Shown piece by piece: positions 1-5,650 of a DNA stretch of 8,848 bases (position 1 is its first letter; each line of letters begins with the position of its first letter). Origin of the DNA: Pseudomonadota bacterium (GTDB taxonomy: Bacteria > Pseudomonadota > Alphaproteobacteria > Sphingomonadales > Sphingomonadaceae). The position numbers were made by a program, and so were the translations under genes. The stretch covers positions 1 through 8,848 of the forward strand of contig JAEWIL010000192.1 of assembly GCA_023387085.1 (NCBI GenBank). The letters run 5' to 3'. The notes beneath the pieces are model-generated. The model had not been told where the DNA came from. It searched no databases and worked only from the letters and a program-made list of their open reading frames with translations.

Positions 1-1475
1 GGGTCGCCTATCGCCTGTGGGAAGCCGCCGCGACGGCCGGTATGCCGCCGTTCGATCCGCCCGAGATTCACGAAAACGACCTGATGCCCGTTGTGCTCGA
101 TTGCGCAAGTTGGGGCATCGTCGATCCGCGCCAACTCGGTTGGCTCGACCCGCCGTCGCCCGCCGCGATTTCGGAAGCGAAAGCGCGACTGCAAGCGATT
201 GGTGCGCTCGGCGACGATGGACGGATCACCGCGCACGGCAAGGCGCTCGCGGCGATTCCGCTTCCGGTGCCGCTGGCCCATATGCTGCTCGACGCGGCCC
301 GCGCGGGCGAGGCCGACCTCGCATCGCAGCTTGCCGTCCTGCTTACCGAGCCTGGGCTCGGCGGACGCGGCGTCGATGTCGAGGCGCGGCTCCAGCGCTG
401 GAAAGGTGTGAAAGGCGACCGCGCCGAGGGCGCTCGGCGCCTTGCGCGGCGGCTTGCCGGAATTGGCGAGAAGCTCGCGACGGAGGCCGGTCGGCTCTCC
501 GAACGCTCGGTTGCCGGCTGGATCGCGACGGCCTGGCCCGACCGCGTCGCGCGCCAGCGTGCGGGGCAGCGCGGCGACTATCTGAGCGCGGGCGGCCGCG
601 CCTATAAACTCGACCCGCTCGATCCGCTGGCGAACAGCGAGTGGCTCGCCATCGCCGACGCGCAGGGGCATGCCGCCGGCGTGCGAATTCTGGGCGCGGC
701 CGCGCTCACGCTGGTCGAGGTGGAGGCGATCTTTGCTGGCCAGATCGAAACGCGTTCGGCGAGCCGGTACGACGTCGAAAGCGACCGCGTCGACCATCGC
801 CGCGAACGGCGGCTTGGCGCAATCGCGCTATCGAGCGGGCAGATCGGGCGCAACGACGGTGCCGACGACGACATTGCCGTGCGGCTCGCCGCTGTCCGTC
901 AGAAGGGGCTCGGCCTCATCGGCTGGGGCCCGGTGTCGCAGGCACTGCGCCAGCGCGCGTCTTTCGCGGGGCTCGACATGCTGTCGGTACCGGCGCTGGC
1001 GGACAGTTTGGAAATCTGGCTCGCGCCCTTGCTCGAAACATCGCGCGGTCTTCGCGATATCGGCGACCAGTGGCTTGCCGACGCGCTGTCCGGGCTGCTC
1101 GACTGGCCGGCACGGCAATTGCTCGAAAAGCTCGCGCCCGCTGGTTTCACGACGCCTGCGGGCAGCCGCCACGCGATTGACTATGGTGCCGACGGCGGCC
1201 CGACGGTCAGCGTCCGCGTACAGGAGATGTTCGGGCTCGCGCGCCATCCCACGATTGGCGATCCACCGGTTCCGCTGGTTCTTGCGCTGACATCGCCCGC
1301 GCACCGGCCGATCCAGACGAGCCGCGACATCGTCTCCTTCTGGGCCGGTAGCTGGTCGGAGGTCGCGAAGGAGATGCGCGGGCGCTATCCCAAGCATAGC
1401 TGGCCCGAGGATCCCGCGAACGCGCGGCCGACGCTGCTGACCAAGGCGGCGCAGGCGCGGCGCGACCGGCAATAG
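1..1475 (+). CDS. hrpB: ATP-dependent helicase HrpB, C-terminal part (5' truncated by window)
   Basis: HrpB is a DEAH-family (superfamily 2) RNA-helicase-like ATPase; its cellular role is poorly defined in most bacteria. The reading frame is open from position 3 and runs about 490 residues to TAG at 1473-1475, so the N-terminal DEAH ATPase motifs lie upstream of the window. The first visible residues (VAYRLWEAAA, then MPPFDPPEI) are the family's junction between the helicase C-terminal lobe and the HA2 domain. HA2 occupies roughly the next 100 residues (LDCASWG, then the LGALGDDGRIT-like stretch). Near the end, HRPIQTSRDIVSFWAGSW followed by KEMRGRYPKHSWPEDP is the diagnostic HrpB C-terminal domain, which separates it from HrpA. 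The ATG at 42 is internal, not a start, because homology-like sequence continues before it. No frameshift is seen. Family identity is confident; function is from family knowledge. Confidence 0.95.
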   Translation, partial: VAYRLWEAAATAGMPPFDPPEIHENDLMPVVLDCASWGIVDPRQLGWLDPPSPAAISEAKARLQAIGALGDDGRITAHGKALAAIPLPVPLAHMLLDAARAGEADLASQLAVLLTEPGLGGRGVDVEARLQRWKGVKGDRAEGARRLARRLAGIGEKLATEAGRLSERSVAGWIATAWPDRVARQRAGQRGDYLSAGGRAYKLDPLDPLANSEWLAIADAQGHAAGVRILGAAALTLVEVEAIFAGQIETRSASRYDVESDRVDHRRERRLGAIALSSGQIGRNDGADDDIAVRLAAVRQKGLGLIGWGPVSQALRQRASFAGLDMLSVPALADSLEIWLAPLLETSRGLRDIGDQWLADALSGLLDWPARQLLEKLAPAGFTTPAGSRHAIDYGADGGPTVSVRVQEMFGLARHPTIGDPPVPLVLALTSPAHRPIQTSRDIVSFWAGSWSEVAKEMRGRYPKHSWPEDPANARPTLLTKAAQARRDRQ

Positions 1476-1478
1476 GCC

Positions 1479-1508
1479 CCTTTTCGCCAGCGTCGCTTGG
1501 CGCTAAGG
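1479..1508. other. imperfect hairpin after hrpB
   Basis: CCTT-tt-CGCCA pairs with TGGCG-ct-AAGG across an 8-nt loop: nine paired positions with a 2x2 internal loop, starting four bases after the hrpB stop. No T-run follows on the plus strand, so it is not a canonical intrinsic terminator. It could be an RNA-end stabiliser or chance in GC-rich DNA. The rest of the 66-bp gap before the next gene holds only the Shine-Dalgarno sequence. Confidence 0.3.
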
Positions 1509-1541
1509 CGGCGGTACAGTCACTCTGTCAGGACGACCCCG

Positions 1542-1820
1542 ATGAAAGCGCGTATCTTCCAGAAGCCCAAAAATGCCATGCAGTCCGGCCGCGCCGGCAC
1601 GCAGCGCTGGATGCTGGAATATGCGCCGTCCGAAGCGCGCAAGGCCGATCCGCTGATGGGCTGGGCGGGCAGCGGCGACACCCAGCGCCAGCTCCGCCTC
1701 GCCTTCGCGACGCGCGAGGAAGCGCTCGCCTATGCAGAGAAAAAGGGTGTCGAGGTCGAAGTGATCGAAACGCCCGTACGCACCTTGAAGATTCAGGCTT
1801 ACGCCGACAACTTCCGCTAA
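1542..1820 (+). CDS. NDUFS4-like accessory subunit of respiratory complex I (ETC complex I subunit)
   Basis: A 92-residue protein of the ETC complex I subunit family, the bacterial counterpart of mitochondrial NDUFS4, found mainly in Alphaproteobacteria. It is expected to sit on the peripheral arm of NADH:ubiquinone oxidoreductase on the cytoplasmic side of the membrane. The signature is visible as QSGRAGTQRWMLEY near residues 14-27, then PLMGWAGSGDT (about 35-45), then LAFATREEALAYAEKKG. There is no signal peptide or membrane segment. The start is ATG 1542 because AGGA (1530-1533) lies 8 nt upstream and the family's MKARIF-type N-terminus begins here; an in-frame upstream start at 1497 has no such support. 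It stands alone, away from any nuo cluster, and its mRNA ends in the shared hairpin at 1823-1844. Assignment is by recalled family sequence, with high confidence. Confidence 0.9.
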   Translation: MKARIFQKPKNAMQSGRAGTQRWMLEYAPSEARKADPLMGWAGSGDTQRQLRLAFATREEALAYAEKKGVEVEVIETPVRTLKIQAYADNFR

Positions 1821-1822
1821 AA

Positions 1823-1844
1823 AAACGGCCGCGAGGGGCCGTTT
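1823..1844. terminator. bidirectional intrinsic terminator between convergent genes
   Basis: AAACGGCC (1823-1830) and GGCCGTTT (1837-1844) form a perfect 8-bp stem with a 6-nt loop. The A-run at 1819-1825 becomes a U-tract directly after the stem for the minus-strand DUF4170 transcript. For the plus-strand complex I gene, the stem starts 2 bp after the stop codon and ends in TTT followed by a moderately T-rich stretch. It fits between two convergent stops 29 bp apart. Confidence 0.85.
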
Positions 1845-1849
1845 CGATC

Positions 1850-2065
1850 TTATTCCGCGTCGGGCTGCAGCAGCTTGTGCAGGTGGACGACGACATATTT
1901 CATCTCGGCATCGTCAACCGTGCGCTGGGCGGCAGCGCGCCAGGCCTTTTCGGCGGATTTATAATCGGGATAGAGGCCGACGATGTCCAGGTTGGTCAGG
2001 TCGACGAAGTCGGTGCCCTGCGGATCGCTGACGCGTCCGCCGAACACGAGGTGCAATTTGCTCAT
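1850..2065 (-). CDS. DUF4170 domain protein
   Basis: A 71-residue soluble protein matching the small alphaproteobacterial DUF4170 family; no biochemical function is established. Family hallmarks visible are the N-terminal KLHLVFGGRV, the central LDIVGLYPDY, an AW-containing helix (SAEKAWRAAAQ) and the C-terminal YVVVHLHKLL. The length equals the usual family length, so the gene appears intact. The start is ATG at 2065-2063, preceded on the minus strand by AAGGAA (2079-2074) with 8-nt spacing. It lies 80 bp downstream of the membrane-protein operon in the same direction, so it could be read through from that operon. It could also have its own weak promoter: TTGCCG at 2139-2134 and TAGGGG at 2116-2111, 17-bp spacer, poor -10. 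It ends in the bidirectional hairpin. Confidence 0.9.
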   Translation of the reverse strand: MSKLHLVFGGRVSDPQGTDFVDLTNLDIVGLYPDYKSAEKAWRAAAQRTVDDAEMKYVVVHLHKLLQPDAE

Positions 2066-2095
2066 GGCTAGCTTTCCTTGCGGGTTAGCGCGGGG

Positions 2096-2115
2096 AGGGG
2101 GAGATGGCGCCCCCT
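2096..2115. other. GC-rich inverted repeat between the membrane-protein operon and DUF4170 gene
   Basis: AGGGGG (2096-2101) and CCCCCT (2110-2115) flank an 8-nt loop. The hairpin lies in the 80-bp gap downstream of the last operon gene (minus strand). No U-tract follows on the minus strand, so it may stabilise or separate transcripts rather than terminate them. It partly overlaps the weak candidate promoter of the DUF4170 gene. Confidence 0.3.
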
Positions 2116-2145
2116 ACCAGCGCTTCGCCCTTACGGCAAGTCGGC

Positions 2146-2514
2146 TCAATCCTCGTCGTCGCGGCTTCCGCGAACGGCCTTCGGCAGGAGCGAGCCGAGC
2201 AGCGCGCCGACCGCCACGGCGCCGGCGACAAGCGCCAGCGGCTGCTTTTCGGCAACATCCTTGAGCTTGCTGTTCGCGCGCTTCGCTTGCGCCTTGCCCT
2301 TTACATAGGCTTCGCTGGCGGCCTCGCGCGCGGCGTCCGCCTGTTCGCGGCCTTTCGCGGCGAGGTCGCTCGTCGCGGCGCGCGCGCGGCCATAGCCGTC
2401 CTGGATGCGCGCCTTCGCCGCCTCGGCGGTGGCTCGCGCATTTTCGGCGGTTTTCTCTGCAAGTTCACTCGCTTTTGCGCGCGCGTCGTTGGCGGTTTCA
2501 CTCAGCGGCTTCAT
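2146..2514 (-). CDS. DUF883/ElaB-like membrane-anchored Ala-rich protein
   Basis: A 122-residue protein. Residues 5-90 form a long, charged, Ala/Glu/Lys/Arg-rich stretch (TANDARAKASELAEKTAENA and onward) predicted as continuous amphipathic helix or coiled coil. Residues 92-110 (LALVAGAVAVGALLGSLLP) are a glycine-containing membrane segment, followed by a short charged tail ending RDDED. This architecture resembles the ElaB/YqjD/DUF883 group of stationary-phase, inner-membrane proteins; in E. coli, relatives associate with ribosomes. The exact job here is unknown. The start is ATG 2514-2512 because GGAGGA (2525-2520) is 5 nt upstream on the minus strand; a longer frame to 2559 would run deeper into the upstream gene. 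It overlaps the preceding gene by 17 bp and is last in a four-gene operon. Confidence 0.75.
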   Translation of the reverse strand: MKPLSETANDARAKASELAEKTAENARATAEAAKARIQDGYGRARAATSDLAAKGREQADAAREAASEAYVKGKAQAKRANSKLKDVAEKQPLALVAGAVAVGALLGSLLPKAVRGSRDDED

Positions 2515-2884
2515 CGTCTTCCTCCATATTTCCGTCGGCGGCGGCGTCGGATTCATCATCCCACCTTATTTTTTCAAGGGCGGCTACAGCCAGTTCCTGG
2601 ACCTTCTGCGCAAGCCGCGGCACATGCTCCCTGATCGGTTCGCGAAACAGCCACGCAACACCCGCGACCGCCGCGAGCGCGATTGGCAAGCGGTTGTCGC
2701 GAAATTCCTTCCGTACGATATGCGCGGCATCGTCGGCCTTCTCGGCGATGCGGTATTTGCCGCGCTCTACCAGAGCTTTCGGTCTGAACGCCGCTTTCGC
2801 TACGTCGAGCCGGCGGTGCAGTTCGGATCGTTGCAGCATCGAGCGACGGGCGGCATTGATCAGGCGGTTGCGCGTCCGCGGCAT
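2498..2884 (-). CDS. DUF3618-like small membrane protein
   Basis: A 128-residue protein. The first 65 residues are basic and helical (RSELHRRLDVAKAAFRPKAL, then VERGKYRIAEKADDAAHIVR). A short hydrophobic segment follows at about 66-80 (LPIALAAVAGVAWLF), and the tail (108-128) is strongly acidic. The pattern of Arg/Lys-rich helix followed by an N-R-L-P-type entry into a single helix ending WLF resembles DUF3618 proteins, which commonly accompany phage-holin-superfamily genes in Alphaproteobacteria. This is a resemblance, not a firm family call, and the function is unknown. ATG 2884-2882 overlaps the upstream TGA by one base (TGATG), so translation is probably coupled; AAGGGA lies within the upstream coding sequence. 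It overlaps the next gene by 17 bp. Confidence 0.75.
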   Translation of the reverse strand: MPRTRNRLINAARRSMLQRSELHRRLDVAKAAFRPKALVERGKYRIAEKADDAAHIVRKEFRDNRLPIALAAVAGVAWLFREPIREHVPRLAQKVQELAVAALEKIRWDDESDAAADGNMEEDDEAAE

Positions 2885-3333
2885 CAGTCGTCGATCCCTT
2901 CATTGGTCAGATCGCGGCGCAGTGCGGTACGGATATCGCCATAGGCGATCTGTGCACGCCATCCGGCGAAGGCGGCTATCGCGAGCAGCACCCCGACGAC
3001 GATCAGCGTCGCCAGCAGCGGCCCGACATGCGGCATCAGAACCAGGATCGCGCCGAACGCGAGCGCAAGCATAGCGATGCCCGCTGCGGACGCCGCCACC
3101 GCGCCCCAACCGGCGGTCCAGCTGACACCGTGCAGCGCCAGTTCGGTCCGCGCCTCGAGCAGCGCGAGTTCGGCCTTCGCCGTCGCCGAGAGGTTGTCAA
3201 TGACATCATCGACGATCTTATCGAGCGGAACGGGCGGCGGGGCGGCTGTCGGCCCGTCAGGCGCATAGCCGTGGCTTACGCGTTCATAGGCGCGCGCATC
3301 GCCCTGCGGCGGTTCGGAAGCGGAAGGTGGCAT
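2884..3333 (-). CDS. phage holin family (DUF1469-type) two-helix membrane protein
   Basis: A 149-residue protein. The first 35 residues are Pro/Ala-rich and probably disordered. Residues 37-70 form an amphipathic helix (IVDDVIDNLSATAKAELALL) ending near ARTELALHG. Two membrane helices follow at about 76-98 (through IAMLALAFGAILVL) and 104-124 (GPLLATLIVVGVLLAIAAFA), with a short cytoplasmic-type tail. This is the layout of the chromosomal putative actinobacterial holin-X / DUF1469 superfamily. Despite the name, these proteins are usually housekeeping membrane proteins, and no endolysin or phage gene is nearby. The Shine-Dalgarno is poor and the upstream stop is only 17 bp away, suggesting coupling to the preceding gene. 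It is the second gene of the operon. Confidence 0.85.
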   Translation of the reverse strand: MPPSASEPPQGDARAYERVSHGYAPDGPTAAPPPVPLDKIVDDVIDNLSATAKAELALLEARTELALHGVSWTAGWGAVAASAAGIAMLALAFGAILVLMPHVGPLLATLIVVGVLLAIAAFAGWRAQIAYGDIRTALRRDLTNEGIDD

Positions 3334-3350
3334 CGGTGCGGACGTAACGG

Positions 3351-3899
3351 TCAGTCGTTACCCGATCCCCCCTTGAGTAGCCGGGCAAGCACGAAGCCAA
3401 GCACGGTTGCGGCACCGACGGCGATCGCCGGATTCTTCTTGACCATGTCGCGCGTCGAAGCGGCAAGCTCGTCTAGATCCTTCTTGTCGAGCGTGGTGGC
3501 GAGACCGGCGACCGTCGACGCGGCCGAGCGGGCATAGTCGCCATATTGCTTGCCGAATTTGCTGTCGACGGTGCCGGCGCTGTCCTCGAGCAGCTTGGCG
3601 AGGCTGCCGACTGCTTCGGCGGCCTTGTCCTTGCCCTTCGTCGCGGCGCCGCGCGCCCTCGCCGACGCCTGATTCGCGAGCGTCGCTGCTTCTTCCTTGA
3701 GCGAGGCGGCCTTCCTGCCGGCTTCGGATTTGATCGTGTCGCGCGTGGCGGCAAGCTGATCGCGGATCGGATGGTCCTTCACAGCCTTCACGGTCGCTGG
3801 CTTGCGGGCCGGTGCGGCCTTAGTCGCCGCTGCCTTTGCAGGCGCTTTCGGGCGGGGAGCAGCGACTTTCTTCGTCGCGGGGGTAGCGGCTTTGGCCAT
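3351..3899 (-). CDS. Ala/Lys/Pro-rich protein with C-terminal glycine-zipper membrane segment (DUF883-like)
   Basis: A 182-residue protein heading the operon. Residues 1-40 are a low-complexity Ala/Lys/Pro tail of histone-H1 style (VAAPRPKAPAKAAATKAAPA). Residues 42-150 are charged and helical, with a YGDYARSAAST stretch near 119-129. Residues 157-175 (PAIAVGAATVLGFVLARLL) are a single membrane segment preceded by VKKN, the order seen in DUF883/ElaB-like proteins. The basic tail could bind nucleic acid or anionic surfaces, but that is inference. The start is ATG 3899-3897 with AGAGGA (3914-3909) 9 nt upstream; the frame extends to 4007 but that extension lacks such a site. Function is unknown. 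It is transcribed divergently from eno. Confidence 0.8.
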   Translation of the reverse strand: MAKAATPATKKVAAPRPKAPAKAAATKAAPARKPATVKAVKDHPIRDQLAATRDTIKSEAGRKAASLKEEAATLANQASARARGAATKGKDKAAEAVGSLAKLLEDSAGTVDSKFGKQYGDYARSAASTVAGLATTLDKKDLDELAASTRDMVKKNPAIAVGAATVLGFVLARLLKGGSGND

Positions 3900-3977
3900 G
3901 GGGCACTGTCCTCTTCTTTTATCGGGTTCCGTGCCGCCGGGGGATGGCGACCGTAAACCCTTTTGGTCCTGTCCAGA

Positions 3978-4005
3978 TATATAGCAAGGCAGGGCGAATG
4001 GTTCC
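3978..4005 (-). promoter_or_regulatory. candidate promoter of the four-gene membrane-protein operon
   Basis: On the minus strand GGAAC (4005-4001) is followed 17 nt later by TATATA (3983-3978), about 80 bp upstream of the first start codon. TATATA is the only AT-rich -10-like block in this part of the gap. GGAAC matches the -35 of alphaproteobacterial EcfG general-stress promoters, but the expected CGTT-like -10 is absent. Read as a housekeeping promoter, the -35 (TGGAAC) is weak. This is a tentative call. Confidence 0.3.
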
Positions 4006-4034
4006 ATCCCCGCTCAAAATTCCCCCTTTAATTT

Positions 4035-4081
4035 CCCGCCTGAGCGGTTGCGCTGACGGCACGTCGCCGATAACAGGCGGG
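4035..4081 (+). promoter_or_regulatory. branched inverted-repeat structure in the eno upstream region
   Basis: CCCGCCT (4035-4041) pairs perfectly with AGGCGGG (4075-4081). Inside lie two small adjacent hairpins: AGCG-gttg-CGCT (4043-4054) and GACG-gca-CGTC (4055-4065). Together they could form a three-way junction in a 5' leader, 50 nt before the eno start. A further hairpin, GCCCT-cgcgac-AGGGC (4096-4111), sits 6 nt before the AGGA Shine-Dalgarno. Alternatively TTGCGC (4048-4053) and TAACAG (4071-4076), 17 bp apart, could be a weak eno promoter in the same DNA. The two readings compete, because a start site at about 4083 would exclude the fold from the mRNA. Confidence 0.35.
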
Positions 4082-4130
4082 CGCCTTTCCCTACCGCCCT
4101 CGCGACAGGGCCTCAGCAGGACGACCATCC

Positions 4131-5405
4131 ATGACCGCGATCATCGACATCCACGGCCGCGAAATTCTCGACAGCCGGGGCAACCCCACCGTCGAAGTCG
4201 ATGTGCTGCTGGAGGACGGCAGTTTCGGCCGCGCCGCGGTGCCTTCGGGGGCGTCGACCGGGGCGCACGAGGCGGTCGAACTGCGCGACGGCGACAAGAG
4301 CCGTTATCTCGGCAAGGGCGTGACGAAAGCCGTCGCTGCCGTGAACGGCGAGATCGCCGACGCGCTAATCGGCCTCGATGCCGAGGACCAGCGCGAGCTC
4401 GATATGGCGATGATCGACCTCGACGGAACGGCGAACAAGAGCCGCCTCGGTGCCAATGCGATCCTCGGTGTCAGCCTTGCTGCCGCAAAAGCCGCGGCCG
4501 ACGCGCGCGGCCTGCCGCTCTATCGTTATGTGGGCGGCGTCTCGGCGCGGACCTTGCCAGTGCCGATGATGAACATCATCAACGGCGGCGAGCATGCCGA
4601 CAATCCGATCGACGTGCAGGAATTCATGATCATGCCCGTCGGCGCCGGCAGCATCGCCGAAGCCGTGCGCTGGGGCAGCGAGATTTTCCACACGCTCAAG
4701 AAGGGCCTGTCGGCAAAGGGCCTGGCGACCGCGGTCGGCGACGAGGGCGGCTTCGCCCCGAACCTTGCCTCGACCCGCGCCGCGCTCGACTTCATCGCGG
4801 CGTCGGTTGACCAGGCGGGCTTCAAGCTCGGCACCGACGTCGTGCTCGCGCTCGATTGCGCAGCGACCGAATTTTTCAAGAACGGCAAGTATGAGATCAG
4901 CGGCGAGGGGCTTTCGCTCAGCCCCGAGCAGATGGCGGACTATCTCGCCGCGCTGGTCAACGACTATCCCATCAAGTCGATCGAGGACGGGATGAGCGAA
5001 GATGATTTCGTGGGCTGGAAGGCGCTGACCGACCTGATCGGCGACAAGTGCCAACTCGTCGGCGACGATCTGTTCGTTACCAACCCGGCGCGCCTGGAAC
5101 AGGGGATCAAGGACGGTCTCGCCAACTCGTTGCTCGTCAAGGTCAACCAGATCGGCACGCTCTCCGAAACGCTCGACGCGGTCGATATGGCGCACCGCGC
5201 GCGCTACACCGCCGTCATGTCGCACCGCTCGGGCGAAACCGAGGATTCGACGATCGCCGACCTCGCGGTCGCGACCAACTGCGGCCAGATCAAGACCGGC
5301 AGCCTCGCGCGGTCGGACCGGCTCGCGAAATACAACCAGCTGATCCGCATCGAGGAAGAACTGGGCGACATGGCGCTCTATCCGGGGATGGCGATCTTCG
5401 GGTAA
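4131..5405 (+). CDS. eno: enolase (phosphopyruvate hydratase)
   Basis: Enolase converts 2-phosphoglycerate to phosphoenolpyruvate in cytoplasmic glycolysis and runs the reverse reaction in gluconeogenesis; it is a Mg-dependent dimer or octamer. At 424 residues it has the normal bacterial length and appears complete. Visible active-site elements are the flexible loop SGAST (39-43), E164 and E205 (in GDEGGFAP), Mg ligands D242, E285 and D312, catalytic K337 in LLVKVNQIGTLSET, the HRSGET loop (365-370) and K388. The N-terminal IHGREILDSRGNPTVE is also typical. The start is ATG 4131 with AGGA (4118-4121) 9 nt upstream. The stop overlaps the next start (TAATG), so a downstream small protein is translationally coupled. 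It is divergent from the membrane-protein operon and lies in a neighbourhood with ftsB and pdhA. Confidence 0.99.
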   Translation: MTAIIDIHGREILDSRGNPTVEVDVLLEDGSFGRAAVPSGASTGAHEAVELRDGDKSRYLGKGVTKAVAAVNGEIADALIGLDAEDQRELDMAMIDLDGTANKSRLGANAILGVSLAAAKAAADARGLPLYRYVGGVSARTLPVPMMNIINGGEHADNPIDVQEFMIMPVGAGSIAEAVRWGSEIFHTLKKGLSAKGLATAVGDEGGFAPNLASTRAALDFIAASVDQAGFKLGTDVVLALDCAATEFFKNGKYEISGEGLSLSPEQMADYLAALVNDYPIKSIEDGMSEDDFVGWKALTDLIGDKCQLVGDDLFVTNPARLEQGIKDGLANSLLVKVNQIGTLSETLDAVDMAHRARYTAVMSHRSGETEDSTIADLAVATNCGQIKTGSLARSDRLAKYNQLIRIEEELGDMALYPGMAIFG

Positions 5406-5644
5406 TGCGCTGGCGCGATGTTCACGTTGGCTTCGAGGGCGATAGCCTAAAGATTGGCGGTATCGAGATTTGGAAGCAGAGCTGGCGTCCGGTTTCGGGA
5501 TTGTCAGTCGAGCTTCCTCATCCCGCACACCCCGCGCAGCGGCACCGTTTCGACTTATACGAGGCTGGGATTGAAGCGCGTCCGGTTCGGTTTGCTGCAG
5601 GTGAGCTTTCCAATGGCGTCTGGGGCTTCTACGTTCCCGACTGA
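5405..5644 (+). CDS. conserved-looking hypothetical protein coupled to eno
   Basis: A 79-residue soluble protein that I cannot assign to a named function. Its ATG shares the last A of the eno stop (TAATG at 5403-5407) and there is no clear Shine-Dalgarno of its own, so expression probably depends on translation of eno. The sequence looks like a folded beta-rich domain: VHVGFEGDSLKIGGIEIW near the start, then VELPHPAHPAQRHRFDLYEA in the middle, then a distinctive FAAGELSNGVWGFYVP end. It is rich in Trp, Tyr, Phe and His (HPAHPAQRHR), unlike random GC-rich frames. I recall similar short proteins in other proteobacteria, but only from memory. There is no signal peptide or membrane segment. It converges with the peptidase gene, with 6 bp between stops. 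Confidence 0.8.
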   Translation: MRWRDVHVGFEGDSLKIGGIEIWKQSWRPVSGLSVELPHPAHPAQRHRFDLYEAGIEARPVRFAAGELSNGVWGFYVPD

Positions 5645-5650
5645 CGTTTT

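Noticed and set aside
828..1472. 214-residue minus-strand open frame opposite hrpB
   Set aside because: Arg/Pro-rich translation with no domain, opposite the diagnostic HrpB C-terminal domain.
1528..1896. 122-residue minus-strand frame spanning the complex I subunit gene and terminator
   Set aside because: It runs through a strong bidirectional terminator and has Ser/Arg/Cys-rich shadow composition.
2884..3333. Prophage lysis module suggested by the holin-family label
   Set aside because: There are no endolysin, spanin, integrase or structural genes nearby, and the superfamily is widely chromosomal.
3546..3956. 136-residue plus-strand frame opposite the first gene of the membrane-protein operon
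   Set aside because: The minus-strand reading has a good ribosome binding site, helical domain and membrane segment. The plus frame is Gly/Arg-rich and has none of these.
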